A stretch of DNA of 64,000 nucleotides, taken from Paenibacillus polymyxa (GTDB lineage Bacteria; Bacillota; Bacilli; Paenibacillales; Paenibacillaceae). The position numbers were made by a program, and so were the translations under genes. The notes under the pieces are model-generated. The model worked only from the letters and a program-made list of their open reading frames with translations. It ran no database searches and was not told where the DNA came from. Of the stretch, positions 45,532 through 53,685 are shown piece after piece. The stretch spans positions 1,550,001 to 1,614,000 of the forward strand of contig NZ_CP015423.1 of assembly GCF_001719045.1 (NCBI RefSeq). Direction: 5' to 3'. The first letter of the stretch is position 1; each line of letters opens with the position of its first letter.

Positions 45532-46338
45532 TTAACCCCCCACCGAGACAAAGCGTTTGACCCCGGCTTGCCACACCCAGCGTGATACGGCCGCCAGCAC
45601 TACAATCCAGAGCCATTGCACGCCAATGCCTTTAGCGGCTTCCAGCAAAGTCAGCTTGCCCGTTAACGCATTCACCGGAAAAAATACGGTGTAGCTGAAC
45701 GGCAGCAGACTGAACAGACGGGCCAAAACATCTCCAAAAATCGTCAGCGGAAACACGGTACCGCTAGCTACGTAAATGACAAGCGACAACGTATAAAATA
45801 GCCCCGCCGATTCCGTCACCCAAAAGGCTATGCCGCTCAGCGCATAATAGACCACAAAATTAAGCACAAGCGCTCCCGGCAACGCCAATATGTAAAGCAA
45901 GATGTACGATAGCCCGAAGCTGATTTGTCCTTCCAGGCTAAGACATAACAGCAAAATAGCAGCCGCCAGCAGCACGACCGCGGACTGTATGACTTTGCCT
46001 CCGATAAACCGGCAAAAACGGTAAGCGAAATAATGCACAGGCTGTACCATGAATTTTGCCAGTCCACCTTCCTTGATATCTGTAGCAATTTCGTATTCAA
46101 AGCCCGTAGCAATCAGTTTTCCAGTTACTCCCGCCATGACCACATACACCAGCATTTCTGGCAGAGAATAGCCCAACACTCTTGCTTGTCCCGAAGAACC
46201 GAATACAGCTAGCCAGAGAAAAATTTGCGTCATGATCGGCAGCATAAATCCCGCCATTTGGAGCCAATAATTAGCCCGATACTCCATTTCGTTTTGCATG
46301 CCAAGCTGGAGTACCTTCACATATTTGTTATTTCGCAT
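45532..46338 (-). CDS. ABC-2 family permease (DUF990-like), first subunit
   Basis: The protein (about 268 residues) has about six membrane helices and the QNEMEYRANYWLQMAGFMLP N-terminus, which parallels SQMEYRINFITAFLVE in the sister permease, so the two subunits are paralogues. The frame opens at 46356, but the ATG at 46338 limits the overlap with the ATPase gene to 11 bases. It forms the exporter channel with its partner. Confidence 0.8.
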   Translation of the reverse strand: MRNNKYVKVLQLGMQNEMEYRANYWLQMAGFMLPIMTQIFLWLAVFGSSGQARVLGYSLPEMLVYVVMAGVTGKLIATGFEYEIATDIKEGGLAKFMVQPVHYFAYRFCRFIGGKVIQSAVVLLAAAILLLCLSLEGQISFGLSYILLYILALPGALVLNFVVYYALSGIAFWVTESAGLFYTLSLVIYVASGTVFPLTIFGDVLARLFSLLPFSYTVFFPVNALTGKLTLLEAAKGIGVQWLWIVVLAAVSRWVWQAGVKRFVSVGG

Positions 46339-47320
46339 CGGCCAGCCTGCCCCCATCGTACAAATTGGCTATCCCCTCTTCCAGCGGGACGTCCTCAATC
46401 GTAAAATCAACGACAGGCAGTGCGTCCAAAATCTTTTTGGACCAAGCCAAGGTATCTTCTGCATCCAGCTCAAATACCGCCTCTATCTCCGAGTTGGAGC
46501 GAAGTTTGCCGAGGCTCGCCAATGTTAGGTTGGATACGGGGATCTCCAGTCGAACCTTAAGTAATTTACGGGCACCGATGACCTCATTCACCTTGTGTAA
46601 GTCTCCGTCATACACCAATCTGCCCCCGCTGATAATGATGGATCTACTGCACAAATCCTCAATATCCTTCATGTAGTGGCTTGTCAGCAGGATGGTCGTC
46701 CGGTGCGTGCGGTTATAGGCTTTGAAAAACTCTCGAATCCGCCGCTGAGAAACAAGGTCCAGTCCAATGGTCGGCTCATCCAGCAAAATGACCCGTGGAC
46801 GATGCAGCAGCGCGGCGATCAGTTCCATTTTCATACGCTCGCCGAGAGACAACCGCCGAACCTGCACATGAAGCTGCTCCTCCACCCCAAGCAGAGTGAC
46901 CAGTTCATCCAGCGCCTCTTTGTAACGGTTTTCATCAATTTCATAGATAAGCTTGTTCAGCTCGAATGACTCGCTTGCAGGCAAATCCCACCAGAGCTGG
47001 TTTTTCTGTCCCATTACAATGGAAAACTGACGTTTAAACTCTTTTTGTCGTTTCCACGGGGTAAAGCCGAGTACGGATGCCTCCCCGTCCGTGGGATGGA
47101 GAATGCCAGACAGCATTTTGAGCGTCGTTGTTTTGCCCGCTCCATTTGGACCGAGAAATCCGACAATTTCGCCTTCCTCAATGCTAAAGCTGACATTTTG
47201 TACAGCCTCTTTGGTCAGCTGCTGACGCCTGAACAAGTTTTGTAACGATTTGCGCACGCCCGGCTCCTTTTTGTAGTACGTAAATGTTTTCGACAATTGG
47301 TTTAATGTAATGGACGGCAA
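46328..47320 (-). CDS. ABC transporter ATP-binding subunit of the exporter
   Basis: The 330-residue NBD has Walker A GPNGAGKTT, the signature LSLGERMK and Walker B VILLDEPT, with a C-terminal extension of about 90 residues typical of ABC-2 (NatA-like) exporters. It starts at TTG 47320 with GGAGG 8 bases upstream. It powers the two DUF990-like permeases just downstream and presumably exports the product of this operon or provides self-protection. Confidence 0.9.
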   Translation of the reverse strand: MPSITLNQLSKTFTYYKKEPGVRKSLQNLFRRQQLTKEAVQNVSFSIEEGEIVGFLGPNGAGKTTTLKMLSGILHPTDGEASVLGFTPWKRQKEFKRQFSIVMGQKNQLWWDLPASESFELNKLIYEIDENRYKEALDELVTLLGVEEQLHVQVRRLSLGERMKMELIAALLHRPRVILLDEPTIGLDLVSQRRIREFFKAYNRTHRTTILLTSHYMKDIEDLCSRSIIISGGRLVYDGDLHKVNEVIGARKLLKVRLEIPVSNLTLASLGKLRSNSEIEAVFELDAEDTLAWSKKILDALPVVDFTIEDVPLEEGIANLYDGGRLADAK

Positions 47321-47391
47321 TCAATTCCCCTCCTCTTTCCTCTGCGCGTAACCCCTGGATGAACGTGCCTGATAAGGCCGAGTGCTCTGGA

Positions 47392-48477
47392 CTACTCGGC
47401 TGCTTGCTCTGCTAAAATCATCAGTTCCTCCAGCATATGCCGCTGTCTTTCAATTAAATGCAAAGCTCGTTCCATAATCTCAGGCATCCGATGCTTGCGC
47501 AGTTGAAGCCCTGTTTTGTAAATATGCAGATTAAGCTTGTGCCAATCCGCGTACAGCCCCTGTGCCAATTCAATTACATGCTGTGTTTGTGGCCCCAGCG
47601 TGGCTTGATGCAGCAGGCAATAATCAGCTGTATAATCCGTCAAATGAAGGGCACTGCCCAATCGCAGATTGTAATAGATTTCATGACAGTACGTCCGAAA
47701 ATCCTGATCCGCCATGTCTGCCAACAGACGGAAGTCACCGACAAATGCCTGGTACCCCTCATCTCCCCGCTTGACCTGTTTGCCTGTTACAGCTTTCCCC
47801 GTTTGGCTTTCCGACTCATTAGACGTAGGTACGCCTCTCCAGATGGCTTCGTGTCCAGTCAAATACTGTCGAATATGATGAGCACACGCAGCATGCATCT
47901 CACTTGGCGAAAGCGGGGCAGGCTGCTCCACCAGCCATGCATACTCAATAATGCCCTGCATCAGATCGTCGAGCCGGGCTGAGCCCACATAAGTCATGGC
48001 ATGTCCCGAGGAATCGAGCAGGAAGCTATCATTCACCTGTGCTGTACGTTCTCGCAAGTCCAACCCGCACAACTCAATCACGTGGCCCCTTGGGTAATTT
48101 TTCACATATACATCGTGATAGGTTAAAGCGGTGCTCGACGTATGCAGCATGGTACCGTAGCCCGATGTGAGTACCCGCAACAGGTCGGTTTCATCGCTGA
48201 CACCTGCGACCCACGGTTCCACCCGAATAACAGGTCCGCCACTAGCTGCCATTTCTTGAAGCTGCTCTGGATATTTCTCAGGTCCGAAGCGCTTCAAATC
48301 TCCACCATACTCTGCGCACATACTCCCACACAGCATGAATAGCTCGGATTCGGCCATGGTCACCCCGTACCTCCGCAACGAGGTACGCAGGGAAGAATAT
48401 ACACAATGCTTCCCTGGAAGAGCGTTTGCCACTTCTTCTGCACCATAGTCCACAACGGAATCATGACGAGTCTTCAT
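47392..48477 (-). CDS. BtrH-like acyltransferase (BtrH N-terminal domain)
   Basis: The protein (about 361 residues) starts near MKTRHDSVVDYG and contains CVYSSLRTSLRRYG followed by a papain-like beta segment ending at EPWVAG, the pattern of the BtrH N-terminal domain, then a helical C-terminal region. In butirosin, BtrH moves the amino-acyl side chain from the BtrI carrier to the aminoglycoside. The first Cys could be the nucleophile. ATG 48477 has AGGAA 6 bases upstream; the frame opens at 48522 and would overlap the carrier gene. It would be the enzyme that transfers the finished acyl group to the acceptor. Confidence 0.65.
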   Translation of the reverse strand: MKTRHDSVVDYGAEEVANALPGKHCVYSSLRTSLRRYGVTMAESELFMLCGSMCAEYGGDLKRFGPEKYPEQLQEMAASGGPVIRVEPWVAGVSDETDLLRVLTSGYGTMLHTSSTALTYHDVYVKNYPRGHVIELCGLDLRERTAQVNDSFLLDSSGHAMTYVGSARLDDLMQGIIEYAWLVEQPAPLSPSEMHAACAHHIRQYLTGHEAIWRGVPTSNESESQTGKAVTGKQVKRGDEGYQAFVGDFRLLADMADQDFRTYCHEIYYNLRLGSALHLTDYTADYCLLHQATLGPQTQHVIELAQGLYADWHKLNLHIYKTGLQLRKHRMPEIMERALHLIERQRHMLEELMILAEQAAE

Positions 48478-48514
48478 ATCGGATTCCTGCATCAACCTTG
48501 TCTTTTCAGCGCCC

Positions 48515-48760
48515 TTATGCATATTTGCTCAGCAGACGCTCAATGCCTTGCAGTGTAGATAGATGCTCCAGCACTAGATCGTCGTCCTCCATCGTAATAT
48601 CAAGCTCATTTTCCAACTCTACAATTAATTCCACAGCGGATAAGGAATTCAGCCCCAAGGTTCGCAGATCCTGATCCGGAGTCAACTGTTCCAGCTCTCC
48701 CGGAGCCAGCTTCAAAACCTTTTCCAGCAAGGGTACTACATGGTATACATCTGTTTTCAT
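48515..48760 (-). CDS. Acyl carrier protein (second, GLNSL type)
   Basis: The 81-residue carrier has a four-helix pattern and the phosphopantetheine motif LGLNSLSAVEL with Ser about 39; the usual Asp before Ser is Asn. It starts at ATG 48760 (MKTDVYHVVP) behind GGGAGGG, while the frame opens at 48787 inside the ATP-grasp gene. It is acidic overall, as expected. It lies between the first ATP-grasp ligase and the BtrH-like protein, so the ligase probably loads it and BtrH unloads it. Confidence 0.85.
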   Translation of the reverse strand: MKTDVYHVVPLLEKVLKLAPGELEQLTPDQDLRTLGLNSLSAVELIVELENELDITMEDDDLVLEHLSTLQGIERLLSKYA

Positions 48761-48777
48761 TTTTGATTCCCTCCCAT

Positions 48778-50154
48778 TTATGAGCATCCTAATCCAGCAA
48801 TGATACCTTCCAATTTGTGCGCATAAGCATCAGCTTCCTGCCAGCTGTCTGCCAAAATAAGTGTGAAAATCCGGTTCACATAGCCCCGCTTCACAGGAAT
48901 ACCAGACAATGTACCCGCCGTATATACAAACACCCCTTCTGGACGTTCGGGCGTATAGAGCAAGCCCTCCTCCGCGAGCAGCCCGCACAAGCGGCTGTAA
49001 GTGAGAGGCGTAGCGGTAACGTTGCGGTAATAACGGGATAATGTTTTATGCTGTTCTCCCAGGACGGATGACAGGAATGAAATATAGGTAGACAACGTAA
49101 ACCTACCGTTAATCTCAATGACTGGAACCAGCAAACCTTCTTCGTCAACAAAACCGTCAATAGAGGCCATTCCTGTGTACCCAATGGAATAAAGATACGT
49201 ACCCAGCTGGTAGGCGCAACGTTTCACTTCTTCCTCCAGCGCATCGCCAATCTCAGCCGGCACTTGAGATCCGATATATACGGTGCCATCCACGTTTTGT
49301 CTTTTTAGCGAAAACATCGTCACACCACCGCCCTCGTCAATGCAGAGCTGGTAGTTCAGATCCATCTGCTTATTGTGCCAGCGCTCCACCAGCCAGCCGC
49401 CGGAAGATGGCGACGAGCCGCCAAAGCGCCTCATCACACTCAGCAGCGTGTCCAGCTTGGACAGCTCGTCCAGCATATACATGCCTTGTCCCGAGGCACC
49501 GTGCGGCTGCTTGATAATCAGCTTCACAGGTCCATCCGATAAGTCAGCCAGTCTAGCACACTCCCTGCGGATCGCCGATTCGTCTGCACATACGGCGCCT
49601 TCGCTGACAGCAAAACCAAGCTTTTGCGCGGTCAGGCGGCTGAATATTTTATCATTCACCTGAGCACTAACCGCGGATGGAGCGCCGATCAGCTCTAGCC
49701 CGCAAAGCTCCGCAATCGCTTCCTCCTGCGGTGTGACCGCATAGGGGACGAGCCACGCTTTGGCTCCGCCGCTGCTGTGGCCTGCATCTGCAACCGTACG
49801 CAGTCGTGCCAAAAGCGCCTCATCCGCCAGCACCAGCTCTGAAATCGGCGTTAGCGGATCAGAAGGCTCCGGCACCTCAATACGCGGCAGGCTAAAGCCC
49901 AACCGTTGAAGCATGTCCAGAAACGCCTTATCCGGCTGTTCCCGAAGTACAATGACATCCTGACTTCGACATAGCAGGAGATTCATTTCCTCCATCCGGT
50001 TTACGACTTGCTGTTCATCCCGGTCTACCATGCCCCCCTTGCGGGGGGATGGATGCCACACTTGCTCTGCACCGATATTAAACAGCCAAATCAGGACTCC
50101 ATGGTCTCGTTCATGCGCAAGCGCTTCCACAAGGTTAATCGTTTTAGTCGTCAC
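48778..50154 (-). CDS. ATP-grasp ligase (first of the operon, BtrJ-like)
   Basis: The 458-residue protein has a pre-ATP-grasp domain (to about 170), then VKLIIKQPHGASGQGMYML (ATP loop) and VPVIEINGRFTLS, which supplies the metal-binding Glu and Asn. It has the same plan as the second ATP-grasp of this operon and as BtrJ, which activates glutamate and couples it to a carrier protein. The GTG start at 50154 has only a weak site upstream (GAGGG). It overlaps the frame of the next carrier gene, so the two are coupled. Confidence 0.8.
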   Translation of the reverse strand: MTTKTINLVEALAHERDHGVLIWLFNIGAEQVWHPSPRKGGMVDRDEQQVVNRMEEMNLLLCRSQDVIVLREQPDKAFLDMLQRLGFSLPRIEVPEPSDPLTPISELVLADEALLARLRTVADAGHSSGGAKAWLVPYAVTPQEEAIAELCGLELIGAPSAVSAQVNDKIFSRLTAQKLGFAVSEGAVCADESAIRRECARLADLSDGPVKLIIKQPHGASGQGMYMLDELSKLDTLLSVMRRFGGSSPSSGGWLVERWHNKQMDLNYQLCIDEGGGVTMFSLKRQNVDGTVYIGSQVPAEIGDALEEEVKRCAYQLGTYLYSIGYTGMASIDGFVDEEGLLVPVIEINGRFTLSTYISFLSSVLGEQHKTLSRYYRNVTATPLTYSRLCGLLAEEGLLYTPERPEGVFVYTAGTLSGIPVKRGYVNRIFTLILADSWQEADAYAHKLEGIIAGLGCS

Positions 50155-50209
50155 GTCTTGTCATCATCCCTCTCTCTTCCATCCAGTAACAAACAACATC
50201 CATAGAAAA

Positions 50210-51403
50210 CTAAATGTACTTCAGAGAGCCTGCCCCATGCAGATACAATACGCTGCATTTGGAGCACACCGGAGTCAATCCTTCATGATTAATCTTTTGA
50301 CGAGTTTTCTCATACGCATCCGAGTTCCATATCTCCTTCAGACTGTGCTCACGCATGCTTCCAATCGTGAATTCACTGAAAAATTTGCAAGGCATGACCT
50401 TCCCGTCTGGTAAAATATCTGTTCTGGAGGTGAGCGCCAAACAATGATTGGAACAACGACTGACCATTTCCTCGCCATGGATAAATTTATCAATTTCCTC
50501 ATAATCCAAACCGGGCTGATAGCGCACGCGAATGTTCCATACTCGCTCATTGATCCGCTGTAGTTCCTGCATCAGAGGATCGATGTTATCCGGGTTGATT
50601 TTATATTTGAAAGCATGCCAGCTACTAATATTTTTTTCTTCAAGTTGTCGGAGCCAGGAGAAATTACGTGTAAAATATTCATCCATTTTGAGGGAGGTTT
50701 CTTTGGAAATGTACCAGGGGAACGTCAGCAGCACCAGATCCAGCCTTTTGTCCTCCAGCATTTGCAGAAATTCGTACATCCGTCCGATCATGTTATCGTT
50801 AATGACCGCATGGACAGTTACCCGTCCCTTGTACAATCCCTGGTCGCGCAGTTCAATCAGCTTATCCATCTGCCGCATTGTTTTTTGAAAAGTGCCTTTA
50901 CCGCGGATTAAATCGTGTTCTCTTTCAAAACCTTCAATCGCTATTAATAACTCCAGATTTTCGGACAAATCCAAAATCCGGTCCAAATATTTATCAATAA
51001 GTAACCCATTTGTACAAAAGGTCATTTCGCGCCGATCTTCCGCCAGCACGTCCAAAATTTCATCAAAACGTCGATGAAACATCGGTTCGCCGCCCCACAT
51101 GTACAGTCTGGACTTGGCTTCCTTGGTTTCGCTCAAAATTTGCCGGAGCATGTCCGGAGCAAGATCCATGTTTTGTTCTTCTTTATCCATTTGGTGATGG
51201 TAGCCTTCCTCGTTCCATTCAAAGCAGTGTGTACATCTCAGGTTGCAGCGGTTAGTCAGCTTAATGCCGATCGTCTGGGGCATGTCCGTTTTGAAAGTAG
51301 GGTCCTGTGTGGCGTTACGGTAAGATACAGAAGCGTTTTTCAGGTTACGCTTGATGAGCTTGAACGCTTTCTCATCAATCAGCACATTGCTTTTGGGCTG
51401 CAT
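50210..51403 (-). CDS. Radical SAM enzyme with SPASM domain
   Basis: The 397-residue protein has the radical SAM cluster motif RCNLRCTHC (Cys 53, 57, 60) and a C-terminal SPASM-like Cys set (CSNHC, PCKFF, VCSKCS) for auxiliary clusters. SPASM enzymes modify peptides or oxidise alcohols, for example BtrN in butirosin. The ATG has GAGGTG 7 bases upstream. It lies between the first carrier and the first ligase, so its substrate may be carrier-bound or the carrier-linked intermediate; this is inference. Confidence 0.88.
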   Translation of the reverse strand: MQPKSNVLIDEKAFKLIKRNLKNASVSYRNATQDPTFKTDMPQTIGIKLTNRCNLRCTHCFEWNEEGYHHQMDKEEQNMDLAPDMLRQILSETKEAKSRLYMWGGEPMFHRRFDEILDVLAEDRREMTFCTNGLLIDKYLDRILDLSENLELLIAIEGFEREHDLIRGKGTFQKTMRQMDKLIELRDQGLYKGRVTVHAVINDNMIGRMYEFLQMLEDKRLDLVLLTFPWYISKETSLKMDEYFTRNFSWLRQLEEKNISSWHAFKYKINPDNIDPLMQELQRINERVWNIRVRYQPGLDYEEIDKFIHGEEMVSRCSNHCLALTSRTDILPDGKVMPCKFFSEFTIGSMREHSLKEIWNSDAYEKTRQKINHEGLTPVCSKCSVLYLHGAGSLKYI

Positions 51404-51452
51404 GCTAACACCTCGTTTAATGGATTTTCAGGCACATGTACCTAGCTGTACG

Positions 51453-51731
51453 TCAGACCGTCTCCATTCCCTCCAGATGCGGCGCTTGTTCCGCATCGCT
51501 GATCCCCTGAATGTAGCTGCAAAACGCATCTACCGAGCTCAAATGCTCTAGCTCAAAGGAATCAAAATCAATCTCCACATCAAACGCATCCTCCACTTGC
51601 AGCATGAAATGAACCAACTGCAACGAATCCAGTCCCGCATCATGAATAATGTCCGAATGTCCATCCAGCTTAGCGACCAGTTCAGGATCTTCCTTAACCG
51701 CGCTGATCATTTCAATCACTTGGCTTTGCAT
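51453..51731 (-). CDS. Acyl carrier protein (first, GLDSL type)
   Basis: The 92-residue carrier has the classic motif AGLDSLQLVHFML with Ser 36 as phosphopantetheine site and an acidic helix II. It starts at ATG 51731 behind AGGAGG (8-base spacing) and is the first gene of the 12-gene operon. It is not similar enough to the second carrier to be a recent duplicate, so the two may serve different steps. Confidence 0.88.
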   Translation of the reverse strand: MQSQVIEMISAVKEDPELVAKLDGHSDIIHDAGLDSLQLVHFMLQVEDAFDVEIDFDSFELEHLSSVDAFCSYIQGISDAEQAPHLEGMETV

Positions 51732-51831
51732 AGCAAACTCCTCCTTGTGAATGAGATTCTGTTCGTTCCACCCAACGATGCCCTCTGCAAAGAAAGCTCC
51801 TAGAAAAATTCCTTCACTGGAACTTTATTCA

Positions 51832-51862
51832 ATTATACTCCTCCAATGAAGAGACAAGTCAA
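51832..51862 (-). promoter_or_regulatory. Candidate promoter of the biosynthetic operon
   Basis: Minus-strand TTGACT (51862 to 51857) and TATAAT (51837 to 51832) are 19 bases apart, slightly long. It lies about 100 bases before the first carrier gene, in the 357-base region shared with the divergent rpiR gene. Confidence 0.4.
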
Positions 51863-52088
51863 TAGGTTGTTTTGTAAGTAAAACTCGCAATATGTAAATT
51901 AATGTATGATAACTTCTACAATTTTCGCTGGCTATTTTTTCGCAAAATCTAATAAAAATTCTTCTCACATCTCTTGCATGAGCAGCAGAATTATTTTACA
52001 ATACACGTGAAAATGTTTTTCTTTATATACTACTTATTTACGATACTTATTTTCACACAAACACTCTACAGCCAAAGGAGCACAGCTC

Positions 52089-52955
52089 ATGTCCCCCATT
52101 CTTCATACATTAGCCCATAGACTGGAGCAGCTTCCCGTACAGGAGCGCAAGCTGGCGGAATCCATCCTGCAATCCCCGGAAGATGTGTTGCATCTGGGTA
52201 TTCGGGAGCTGTCAGAACGTTGTGGTGTAAGTGCGGCGACCGTTACGCGGTTTTGCAAATCACTACATTTTAAAGGCTATCCCGATTTCAAAATGAAGCT
52301 GGCCGCCGAGTTGTCTCATTCCAACCGTAATGGTGAAGAATCCTATCAGGATATTGTCGCCGGAAATTCACTTTCCCGAATCGTGCAGGCTATTCAGGCG
52401 AACCATACCGCATCCATTGCAGACACGACCCGACTGCTGGATTTCGACAAGCTGGAGCAGGCCATTGCATGGCTGTCAGCCACGAGCCGCATTGATCTTT
52501 ATGGTATGGCGACATCGTCGATTGTGGCCCAGGATTTTTACCAGAAGCTCATCCGTATTGGCAAGAACAGCACTGCCTTTGCAGATTCCCATATGCAAAT
52601 CACCTCTGCCTCCTCGCTCGGAGCGGAAGATGTCGCCTTTGCCGTCTCTTATTCAGGGGAAACCCAGGAGACCATTGCGGCTCTACGCTGTGCAAAGGAA
52701 CAGGGGGCCAAGACACTATCCCTAACCTCCTTCGGAAACAATACGCTGGCAGGCCTTGCGGATATTGCGCTATTTTCCTCTTCATTGGAGGAAGGAATGC
52801 GACGTGGGGATATGGCCTCTCGCATCGCCCAGCTTCATATTATAGATATTCTGTTTACAGGTATGGTGAGCGCGGATTTTGACAAATATATTCCAAGATT
52901 GGAAGGTTCATATCAACAAGTGAGCAAGCTCAAAAAACAACCAGGGGGTCACTAA
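52089..52955 (+). CDS. RpiR/MurR-family transcription regulator
   Basis: The 288-residue protein has an N-terminal RpiR helix-turn-helix (LSERCGVSAATVTRFCKSLHFKGYPDFK) and a C-terminal SIS sugar-phosphate domain (IDLYGMATSSIVAQDF, AVSYSGETQETIAAL). Such regulators sense a phosphosugar. It is followed after one base by nagB and should control amino-sugar use, probably sensing a GlcNAc or MurNAc phosphate. AAAGGAG lies before the ATG. Confidence 0.9.
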   Translation: MSPILHTLAHRLEQLPVQERKLAESILQSPEDVLHLGIRELSERCGVSAATVTRFCKSLHFKGYPDFKMKLAAELSHSNRNGEESYQDIVAGNSLSRIVQAIQANHTASIADTTRLLDFDKLEQAIAWLSATSRIDLYGMATSSIVAQDFYQKLIRIGKNSTAFADSHMQITSASSLGAEDVAFAVSYSGETQETIAALRCAKEQGAKTLSLTSFGNNTLAGLADIALFSSSLEEGMRRGDMASRIAQLHIIDILFTGMVSADFDKYIPRLEGSYQQVSKLKKQPGGH

Positions 52956-52956
52956 G

Positions 52957-53685
52957 ATGAACATACGCATTTTGAACAGCCGTGAAGACCTGAACGCTAC
53001 TGCCGCCGCTGTGATCGCTAGCTTGCTGCTATCCAAACCACAGGCCATGCTTGGCCTGGCCACCGGTAGTACGCCGATTGGCATTTACCAACATCTTGCA
53101 GATATGTACCGCAAGGAACAGGTCAGTTTTGCACGCGCCTATTCCGTGAATCTTGATGAATATGTTGGTCTTCCCCCAGAACATCCGCAGAGCTATCGAA
53201 GCTTTATGAATGAGCACTTGTTCCAGCATATCGACATTCCCATATCCCATACACGTGTTCCTGACGGGAATGCACTAGATCTGGCAGCAGAATGTGCAGC
53301 GCACGAGCAGGCTATTCTGGATCATGGCCCTGTGGATTTGCAGTTGCTTGGCATTGGTCATAATGGGCATATCGGCTTTAACGAACCCGGTCACAGCTTG
53401 GCTGGAGCCACACATGTTGTAGATTTGAAAGAAAGTACGCGCTCGGCGAATGCTCGATTTTTTGGCGAAATAGATGCTGTACCCAGGCAAGCAGTTACGA
53501 TGGGAGTAGGCACGATTCTTAAGGCGAAGCAAATTATACTGGTGGCTTTTGGTGCGGATAAGGCCGACATTATAAAGCAGGCTTTAACTGGACCTGTCAC
53601 GACTGAGTGTCCGGCTTCTTTGCTGCAATGTCACCCCAACGTACTTATTTTACTGGATCAGAAAGCGGGAGGATGGTTCAATTGA
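52957..53685 (+). CDS. nagB: Glucosamine-6-phosphate deaminase NagB
   Basis: The 242-residue enzyme has LATGSTPIGIYQHL (phosphate loop), NLDEYVGLPPEHPQSYRSFM (catalytic Asp), GIGHNGHIGFNEPG and the C-terminal substrate lid. It converts glucosamine 6-phosphate to fructose 6-phosphate and ammonia. Its length agrees with the Gram-positive family. It is one base downstream of the regulator; the last codons hold the start of nagA (TTGA overlap). Confidence 0.95.
   Translation: MNIRILNSREDLNATAAAVIASLLLSKPQAMLGLATGSTPIGIYQHLADMYRKEQVSFARAYSVNLDEYVGLPPEHPQSYRSFMNEHLFQHIDIPISHTRVPDGNALDLAAECAAHEQAILDHGPVDLQLLGIGHNGHIGFNEPGHSLAGATHVVDLKESTRSANARFFGEIDAVPRQAVTMGVGTILKAKQIILVAFGADKADIIKQALTGPVTTECPASLLQCHPNVLILLDQKAGGWFN

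Noticed and set aside
39377..51731. Butirosin cluster itself
   Set aside because: The core genes for 2-deoxystreptamine (2-deoxy-scyllo-inosose synthase, aminotransferases) and the flavin hydroxylase are not present in the window, so only the side-chain logic is shared.
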